Below, piece by piece: positions 8,403 to 13,980 of a stretch of 13,980 nucleotides of DNA. This DNA comes from Zancudomyces culisetae (taxonomy: Eukaryota > Kickxellomycota > Harpellomycetes > Harpellales > Legeriomycetaceae), in the NCBI GenBank assembly GCA_001969505.1, contig LSSK01000008.1:64001-77980 (forward strand). Direction: 5' to 3'. Every line of letters begins with the position of its first letter. Position 1 is the first letter of the stretch. Below the pieces are notes generated by a model. The model did not search any database and was not told where the DNA came from. It saw only the letters and a program-made list of their open reading frames with translations. The position numbers and the translations under genes are program-made.

Positions 8403-8430
8403 ATAATTAATATACAGTAAATAAAAAGAA

Positions 8431-11400
8431 ATGAGCCAAGAACTCGGTGGGTTTTGTATTGATGGAAGGGGGTTCCAGCTCCTTTATAGTGAAAATGGCG
8501 TATATATACCGTCATGCTTTCTGAATGTGGTGGTGGCACAAGTGTTTAACCTTGTGTTCCTTTTGGCTGCATGTTGGAGAATCTGGCAGTTAAAGACAAC
8601 ACGCACAATTATCAACCCTAAATTGACGATCACGCCGATATACTACGTAAAATTTTTACTGTTGACAGTTGTGTGGGTTGCTATTGTAGCAGAAGCAGTT
8701 ACTTCTGTAAAAATAGGTTCAGGAGGCGCGAACTCTGCAACACTGAGCGCCATAGTTGGAGCAATTGTAACGCTTGTGGCAATAGTGCTTCAATACTTTG
8801 AACAGACGAGATATTACGCACAGGCACACACATTGGTTCTATTTTGGAATGTCAGACTGATATACTTGGGATTGTGGTACTGGACACAAGCAGAAATAGG
8901 AATGGTTAGAACTACCAGTACAGAAAAAAGTTATTTTTACACAACAGTCGTTGAGGGGGCTGTAACATTGGTTCTATGGGGCGTCGAGGTATTTTCAAGC
9001 AAAAAAAATATCCAAAAATATTGCCTAAAAAATAAACTTGGTGGAATTGCAAACTCACCAGAGCATGTCAGTGGTACATATTCTCGATTAACATTCCATT
9101 GGATGACAGGATTGCTGACTTTGGGCAAGAAAAGAGTACTAACTGTGAAGGATGTTTGGCCACTGCCAAGGTACCTTGAGATTGATAAGTGTTCTGAGGT
9201 TTTTGAAGAGCAGTACAAGAAGGCGGTAGCTACTAGAGGAGAAAAGGTGACTGGAATATGGCCGATATTGTTTAAGACATACAAAGCACCAATTGCGGTA
9301 GCAATGACACTCAAGTTAGTACAGGATTTGTTAGCATTTGCGCAAGTGTTTCTGTTTTCAGCACTTTTGGATTTCGTTACAGAGTACACAGATGATACAC
9401 CAGCTGGGTCGAAAAAACCATCTGTGGGGAGGGGATTTGTGATATCAGCAACAATGTTTGCAGTGGCAGTTTCACAGACAATGTTTCTTCAACAATATTT
9501 CCACATTATGTTTGCGGTCGGGATGGAGGTCAAGGTGGCGTTAACGTCGATAATATATAAAAAAACAATACATCTTTCAAATTCGTCACGGCAAAAACTG
9601 AATACCGGAGATATAGTAAACCGAATGTCAGTAGATGCGCAGCGGGTTTCAGATGTATTTACGTACATCAATCTGTTGTGGAGTGGGCCCTTACAACTAA
9701 TAATATCAATTATTCTTCTTTTTAAAACAATTGGATGGAGTTCACTTGTGGGAATAAGTATGATGGTAATCGGACTACCGGTTAATACAAAACTGTTGGG
9801 GTATATGCAAAATCTACAAAAGAGTCAAATGAAAAACAAGGACATGAGAGTGCGGGCAATTGAGGAGATGCTTACCAGTATAAAAACCATAAAATTCTAT
9901 GCATGGGAACGTGCGTTCATGGACCGAGCAAACAAAATCAGAGAGAATGGCGAACTTAAAACATTGAAAAAGTTTGGAGTGGCATATGGTTTCCAAAACT
10001 TTACCCTGGCAATGATATCGTTTTTAGTGAGCTTTGTTACATTTTTGTGTTATGCATACTTTGATGGAGTCTCGCGCGGACCGTTGACAGCCAACCTTGT
10101 GTTTGTGTCACTCACACTGTTTACAATGCTTCAATTCCCAATATTTATTGTACCAATGACAATTGTATCAATGGTTGAAACTACAGTATCAGGTAAAAGA
10201 ATAGTAGAACTGCTCAGAAGTGAGGAGCTGCAGCGCGATGCAGTAGAGCGGTTGGAATATCCAGCAAGCGATGCACAAAATACAGAGGTGGTTAGTATAA
10301 CGTCAGGTAATTTTACATGGGGTAAGTTGCTGATGGGCAAAACGGATAGGGATGATGATGATGATGGTGGTGAAAAATCCAAAACTGGAGATGGAGGAAA
10401 AGCTGAAAATGAAAAATCCAATGATAGTGGCAAAAAAAAGAAAAGCGAAAAAGGTAAAAAAAATAAAAAGGGTAAGAGCGAAGCCGATGATAGTTCGGAT
10501 ATTATGGAAACTGAAGCTGATAAGGTAACACTCAGTGACATAAACTTTGTGTGCAACAAGGGCCAGTTGGTTAGTGTAGTTGGTCGTGTTGGTAGCGGAA
10601 AATCATCACTTGTATCAGCAATGCTTGGAGACATGAAGAAGCTGTCAGGTAAAGTCACAGTAAGAGGAAGAGTGGCATATGTTCCACAACAGCCTTGGAT
10701 TATCAATGCTACCCTTCGTGAAAATATATTGTTTGGACACAAATACGACGAGGACTTTTACAGAAAAGTAGTCAAAACTTGTGAATTGGAAAAGGATATC
10801 GAGATGTTGAAAGGAGGCGATATGGCGGAAATAGGTGAAAACGGAATCAACTTATCAGGCGGTCAAAAGGCCAGAGTTTCGTTGGCACGAGCGGTATACT
10901 CAAAGGCACAACTATTTTTGTTTGATGATCCATTATCGGCTGTCGATGCCCACGTAGGTCGAAACCTTATGAAGAATGTTATTGGTCCATCAGGGCTGTT
11001 AAAAAATAGAACAAGGATTTTAGTTACACATGCACTCCAATACTTGCCTGTATGTGATAATATATACGCAATGAAGGATGGTGTGATAGTAGAGTCAGGT
11101 ACATACTCAGAGTTGATTGCTGATAGCCAAGGGTTCTTATCGGTATTCATGGGAGGAGTGGATGGGCTGACCACACAGGGCCAAGAAAATATGGATTCCG
11201 AAACAAGCTCAAATGTAGATATAAGTACAGATGCTAGCAGCAAGGATGTAGACGGTGCACCAGGTGCCGAACCAGACTATACTGAAATTGTCCGTAGAAT
11301 CTCAATGAAAAAACGACTGTCGATTGGAAGTCTAGGCAGCTACGCTGGACTGAATATATTGCAGCAGCTTGAGGATGATGATGATGATGATGATGAGGGC

Positions 11401-13380
11401 AGTAGTACTACTAAGGACAAGATGGTTGTTACTAAACAACAAAAACCTGCGGGTGAGTCATCAAGCGAAGAAACTAAGGACGAAGGTGCATTGATACAAT
11501 CAGAAGAGTCGGAAAAGGGAAATGTTAAATTGTCAGTCTTTTGGAGTTACATAAAGGCAAGTTCAATCTCGGGAATGCTTCTGTATGTGATTTTCGCAGT
11601 AGCCAAATCGGGATTCATGGTAGGTGCTAGTCTATGGCTTAAGCAATGGTCCAACAACAATTCATTATCACAATCAATGCAAAGCGGTCATTCAAAGACC
11701 TATTATCTGTTGATATACGGTCTACTTGGCTTTTTACAAGCAATTTCGTATTCACTGGAAAACTTGATTATTTGGGTTGTCTGTGCAATTCGTGCTGCTA
11801 GATCTACTCACAACGGTCTACTTAATGGTGTAATGCGATCACCCATGTCCTTCTTTGATACCACTCCCACTGGTCGTATTTTGAACAGATTCAATAAAGA
11901 TCAAGACTCAATTGACCGATCCATCCCGCGTGCCTTTGACATGTGGATCCAATCAATGATCTCCGTAATTACCTCCCTGCTAGTCATTATGGGTTCCTTC
12001 TGGATGTTTGCAATCGCTGCTGCCATTATACTGATCGTATACGCTTACATTCAACGCTACTTTGTGACCTCTAGTCGTGAACTCAAGCGCCTAGAATCTA
12101 CAACCCGCTCCCCAATTTATGCCCATTTCCAAGAATCACTTTCTGGCATGTCTTCTATTCGTTCTTATGACCAGGCCGACCGCTTTTTGGCCCAAAACAG
12201 ATTGTTCCTTGAATCGAATACCCGCGCATCTTTCCCCTTCATCTCACTCAACCGTTGGCTTTCTATCCGTCTCGAACTTATGGGCGCCTGTATTATCTTC
12301 ATGGCATCCTTCTTTTCCGTCCTATCTACTTATCTATCCCTTTCATTTATTAGTGCCTCGTTGGTTGGTTTGGCTGTTTCTTACTCCCTCGATATTACTC
12401 AGCGTTTGAGTTGGGGTGTTCGACAGGCTGTTGAACTTGAGACTAGTATCATTAGTATTGAACGTAACTTGGAATATGCCAACTTGCCACCAGAAGCTCC
12501 TGAATCTATTCCCGATACCAAGCCACCCAAAGATTGGCCTCAGCATGGAAAAATCACTTTCAATAATTATTCTACTCGCTATCGCCCTGGACTCGACCTC
12601 GTGCTAAGAGATATCAATTTAACCATTGAGCCCAGCACAAGAGTTGGTGTTGTCGGAAGAACGGGTGCTGGTAAATCATCCTTGACTCTCACGCTATTCC
12701 GCATCATCGAAGCTGCTGCCGGATCCATTCAAATCGATGGTGTTGATATTTCAAAACTTGGTCTTCACGATCTACGTTCCAAACTTGTCATTATTCCCCA
12801 AGATCCTGTATTGTTTGGCGGAACTTTGCGCGAAAATCTTGATCCGTTTAGTCAGTATACCGATGCTGAAATCTGGATAGCTTTGGAACATGCTCAGTTG
12901 AAGCCTTGGGTTCTTGATTACGGAAAAACAAGTGCTTCGAACAACGCTGGCTCGTCATCTTCATCTGTCGCTTCTGACGCCCAACCAACAATCACCAGTA
13001 ATTCTGCAACCTCATCAAATGTCGGCCTAAATCTCCAAATTCAAAATAACGGTTCCAATCTCTCATTGGGTCAACGCCAACTCGTTTGTCTTGCCCGTGC
13101 TCTTCTTCGCTCACCTCTTAAAATTCTTGTCCTTGATGAAGCCACTGCTGCAATCGACGTGGAAACTGATAGAATGATTCAACAAGCAATCAGGTCTGAG
13201 CAGTTCTCGGATTGCACTGTTATTACCATAGCTCATAGGTTAAACACCATCATGGATAGTGATAAGATTCTTGTTATTGATGCAGGTCAGATAGCTGAGT
13301 ATGACTCCCCTGAAAATTTGCTGGCCAATGAAAACTCGTTGTTCAATCAACTGTTACAGCATGCAAATGACAATACCTAG
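8431..13380 (+). CDS. ABCC-family (MRP/Ycf1-type) ABC transporter, full length with TMD0
   Basis: A single 1,649-residue frame, ATG to TAG, no intron. TMD0 has about five membrane helices (~31-190), then an L0 linker and TMD1 (~285-600). NBD1: A-loop W630, Walker A GRVGSGKSS 718-726, Q-loop Q753/Q754, signature LSGGQ 808-812, Walker B ending D832-D833, D-loop SAVD 836-839, H867. A linker (~910-1028) follows, then TMD2 (~1030-1325). NBD2: Walker A GRTGAGKSS 1409-1417, Q1457, signature LSLGQ 1544-1548, Walker B D1569-E1570, H1602. Asp in place of catalytic Glu in NBD1 and Glu in NBD2 is the known ABCC asymmetry, so NBD2 is the main ATPase site. The family exports or stores glutathione, glucuronate and metal-thiol conjugates; the substrate here cannot be read from sequence. 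Length fits (Ycf1 and MRP1 are about 1,515-1,531) once the NBD insertions at ~632-698 and ~1499-1530 and a long linker are counted. Membrane site (vacuole or plasma membrane) is undetermined. Confidence 0.96.
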   Translation: MSQELGGFCIDGRGFQLLYSENGVYIPSCFLNVVVAQVFNLVFLLAACWRIWQLKTTRTIINPKLTITPIYYVKFLLLTVVWVAIVAEAVTSVKIGSGGANSATLSAIVGAIVTLVAIVLQYFEQTRYYAQAHTLVLFWNVRLIYLGLWYWTQAEIGMVRTTSTEKSYFYTTVVEGAVTLVLWGVEVFSSKKNIQKYCLKNKLGGIANSPEHVSGTYSRLTFHWMTGLLTLGKKRVLTVKDVWPLPRYLEIDKCSEVFEEQYKKAVATRGEKVTGIWPILFKTYKAPIAVAMTLKLVQDLLAFAQVFLFSALLDFVTEYTDDTPAGSKKPSVGRGFVISATMFAVAVSQTMFLQQYFHIMFAVGMEVKVALTSIIYKKTIHLSNSSRQKLNTGDIVNRMSVDAQRVSDVFTYINLLWSGPLQLIISIILLFKTIGWSSLVGISMMVIGLPVNTKLLGYMQNLQKSQMKNKDMRVRAIEEMLTSIKTIKFYAWERAFMDRANKIRENGELKTLKKFGVAYGFQNFTLAMISFLVSFVTFLCYAYFDGVSRGPLTANLVFVSLTLFTMLQFPIFIVPMTIVSMVETTVSGKRIVELLRSEELQRDAVERLEYPASDAQNTEVVSITSGNFTWGKLLMGKTDRDDDDDGGEKSKTGDGGKAENEKSNDSGKKKKSEKGKKNKKGKSEADDSSDIMETEADKVTLSDINFVCNKGQLVSVVGRVGSGKSSLVSAMLGDMKKLSGKVTVRGRVAYVPQQPWIINATLRENILFGHKYDEDFYRKVVKTCELEKDIEMLKGGDMAEIGENGINLSGGQKARVSLARAVYSKAQLFLFDDPLSAVDAHVGRNLMKNVIGPSGLLKNRTRILVTHALQYLPVCDNIYAMKDGVIVESGTYSELIADSQGFLSVFMGGVDGLTTQGQENMDSETSSNVDISTDASSKDVDGAPGAEPDYTEIVRRISMKKRLSIGSLGSYAGLNILQQLEDDDDDDDEGSSTTKDKMVVTKQQKPAGESSSEETKDEGALIQSEESEKGNVKLSVFWSYIKASSISGMLLYVIFAVAKSGFMVGASLWLKQWSNNNSLSQSMQSGHSKTYYLLIYGLLGFLQAISYSLENLIIWVVCAIRAARSTHNGLLNGVMRSPMSFFDTTPTGRILNRFNKDQDSIDRSIPRAFDMWIQSMISVITSLLVIMGSFWMFAIAAAIILIVYAYIQRYFVTSSRELKRLESTTRSPIYAHFQESLSGMSSIRSYDQADRFLAQNRLFLESNTRASFPFISLNRWLSIRLELMGACIIFMASFFSVLSTYLSLSFISASLVGLAVSYSLDITQRLSWGVRQAVELETSIISIERNLEYANLPPEAPESIPDTKPPKDWPQHGKITFNNYSTRYRPGLDLVLRDINLTIEPSTRVGVVGRTGAGKSSLTLTLFRIIEAAAGSIQIDGVDISKLGLHDLRSKLVIIPQDPVLFGGTLRENLDPFSQYTDAEIWIALEHAQLKPWVLDYGKTSASNNAGSSSSSVASDAQPTITSNSATSSNVGLNLQIQNNGSNLSLGQRQLVCLARALLRSPLKILVLDEATAAIDVETDRMIQQAIRSEQFSDCTVITIAHRLNTIMDSDKILVIDAGQIAEYDSPENLLANENSLFNQLLQHANDNT
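10321..10524 (+). other. Charged low-complexity insertion in NBD1
   Basis: Residues ~631-698 separate the A-loop strand (GNFTW, W630) from the strand TLSDINF that leads to Walker A. In typical ABCC proteins this gap is only a few to about 20 residues. The insert has five Asp in a row (641-645), then Gly/Lys/Glu-rich sequence with the run KKKKSEKGKKNKKGK, then Asp/Ser/Glu. It should form a disordered loop on the NBD1 surface, and the lysine run could bind acidic lipid or protein or look like a nuclear-import signal by accident. Two runs of eight A make this stretch prone to length changes. Confidence 0.8.
11161..11520 (+). other. R-region-like inter-domain linker with PKA-type sites
   Basis: Residues ~911-1030 between NBD1 and TMD2 are Ser/Asp/Glu-rich and probably disordered. 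Two basic-directed sites lie close together, RRIS with S958 and KKRLS with S964, both fitting the R/K-R-x-S pattern of protein kinase A. They are followed by seven Asp in a row (982-988). Yeast Ycf1 has a regulatory segment in the same place whose phosphorylation at Ser908 and Thr911 raises transport, so a comparable role is a reasonable inference. Confidence 0.6.
11374..11394 (+). repeat. (GAT)7 coding microsatellite
   Basis: Seven perfect GAT codons encode Asp 982-988 in the linker of the ABCC transporter. A shorter (GAT)5 at 10351-10365 encodes Asp 641-645 in the NBD1 insert. Both keep the frame whatever the copy number, so allele length may vary. Confidence 0.85.
12922..13026 (+). other. 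Ser/Asn/Thr-rich insertion next to the NBD2 signature motif
   Basis: Residues ~1498-1531 lie between the helical segment EHAQLKPWVL and LSLGQ (1544-1548). In the family this join is a short 'P.GLD..V.EGG.NLS' loop. Here it is lengthened by roughly 30 residues of Ser, Ala, Asn and Thr, including SSSSS, and the conserved acidic EGGENLS is replaced by NNGSNLS. The reading frame continues with full conservation on both sides, so it is neither a sequencing frameshift nor a decayed gene. I considered a retained intron: the stretch is in frame, has no stop, and shows no clear GT...AG pair that would restore the family sequence. Confidence 0.75.
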
Positions 13381-13980
13381 TTTGACTTTTCCTTATTAAT
13401 TTATTTTTACTTGCTTTTATTCATTTATTATTTGGTTATATTGATCTTAACAAATAAAATATATTTGTTGGTAAAACAACATTCTCAGTGTTGCAGCCAT
13501 ATTTGCGGCATTCTGTTCCTTGTTACATTTGTTTGGTTGGATTCAAGTGTAAAAAAATACATGTGGAACACATTCCCGATATAGGCAATTAAGTTGGCTT
13601 GTGGTTGTTGTACTACACGGGCTTCTTTCCATTATTACTCCGCATGCCTTTTATTATTATAATTACTATTATTATTGAAGCTGTTGTTGTTATTGTTTCC
13701 CAAAAAAGTCAACCTATCAACACACTAGCAAATAAATCTGGTTTGGATAATAAAATACAATCTTTAACACCACAATCCAAACCAAACCAGGACTTGTATG
13801 ATAAAAATGGATCAAAACCTACAAGATATTCTCTACTTTTTTTTGTACGCTTATGCTATACATACTATCCAGATGATATTAGGGCAAGACAGTTGTGTTG
13901 TGATAGTGTCTGAAATGGTTTTAATAAGCTCACATTAGTTATTATGTGCTCAGCAAACTTATTTCTCAACTGTTCTAAAA
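13381..13980. other. 3' flank of the ABCC gene, no confident gene
   Basis: Six hundred bases of AT-rich sequence. An imperfect (TTA/TTG)n triplet stretch at about 13650-13697 creates a plus-strand frame whose first ATG is at 13644 (89 codons to 13913). Its hydrophobic start is read from the simple repeat and the rest has no recognisable domain, so it is not called. On the minus strand a frame enters from the right edge at 13978 and stops at 13865, leaving 37 sense codons that could be the C-terminal end of a neighbouring convergent gene; the length alone does not prove it. Confidence 0.45.
13453..13458 (+). terminator. Candidate polyadenylation signal of the ABCC gene
   Basis: AATAAA 73 bases after the TAG at 13378-13380, within T-rich sequence. 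Position and context suit a fungal 3' end. Confidence 0.4.

Larger units (their letters stand above)
4388..8430. other. ~4 kb AT-rich region without a convincing gene
   Basis: The GPI-protein gene and the ABC transporter gene diverge from this region. No ATG-started frame of useful length was found on either strand. The short minus-strand frames at 7830-8018 and 8048-8263 begin with TTG and are built from AT-rich low-complexity sequence. It contains homopolymer runs, short tandem repeats (6984-7018, 7249-7281), several small inverted repeats and, at its right end, the transporter promoter. Isolated splice-like strings occur (for example GTAAGT near 5807 and GTACGT after an ATG near 6464), but they do not join usable exons. 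No tRNA could be supported. Confidence 0.5.

Noticed and set aside
10131-10742. 203-codon minus-strand frame inside the ABCC gene
   Set aside because: It is antisense to conserved NBD1 sequence, and its Ser/Phe/Leu runs are the complement of the Lys/Asp-rich insert.
12119-12409. 96-codon plus-strand frame in another phase of the ABCC gene
   Set aside because: It overlaps conserved TMD2 coding sequence and arises because the pyrimidine-rich codons there contain few stop triplets in other frames.
13599-13913. 104-codon plus-strand frame after the ABCC gene
   Set aside because: It starts with TTG; from the first ATG (13644) its hydrophobic segment is read from an imperfect TTA/TTG triplet repeat and the rest has no recognisable domain.
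13865-13978. 37 open codons entering from the right edge on the minus strand
   Set aside because: It may be the end of a neighbouring gene, but a stop-free run this short is expected by chance in six frames and no motif supports it.

Overview
This looks like nuclear DNA from a fungus. The evidence is: (i) an intronless 1,649-codon ABC transporter with the full ABCC layout (TMD0-TMD1-NBD1-linker-TMD2-NBD2) of the yeast Ycf1/MRP1 group; (ii) two genes for small secreted proteins, one with an N-terminal signal peptide, Ser/Thr/Asn-rich repeats and a C-terminal GPI-type tail, as in fungal cell-wall proteins; (iii) very AT-rich, homopolymer-rich intergenic DNA with TATA and AATAAA motifs and no bacterial operon structure. 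An early-diverging lineage with an AT-rich genome (for example Kickxellomycotina/Harpellales) would fit, but that placement is a guess.

Layout. Positions 1-480 (minus strand) hold the 5' part of a secreted-protein gene that runs off the left edge. Positions 481-2236 are AT-rich and non-coding, with a degenerate heptanucleotide purine repeat near 691-812. Positions 2237-2869 (plus) encode a 210-residue protein with a BED-type zinc finger and the conserved N-terminal block of hAT-family transposases, but no catalytic core. Positions 2870-3937 are non-coding. Positions 3938-4387 (minus) encode a 149-residue, probably GPI-anchored wall protein with four 11-residue repeats. Positions 4388-8430 are about 4 kb with no convincing gene, ending in a TATA-containing promoter and a purine-rich leader with a five-codon upstream ORF. 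Positions 8431-13380 (plus) hold the ABCC transporter. Positions 13381-13980 are its 3' flank.

Function. The transporter probably exports or sequesters glutathione conjugates, metal-thiol complexes or bile-acid-like anions at the vacuole or plasma membrane. The two minus-strand genes probably encode surface or secreted products. The genes are widely spaced and nothing suggests they work as one system.

Most notable is the transporter gene itself. Arginine codon choice changes abruptly within TMD2: by hand count CGT/CGC make up 7 of 37 Arg codons before about 11780 and 22 of 34 after. It also carries low-complexity insertions in both nucleotide-binding domains and an R-region-like linker with two PKA-type sites. 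I found no CRISPR array, tRNA, rRNA, complete transposon or clearly undescribed multi-gene system.
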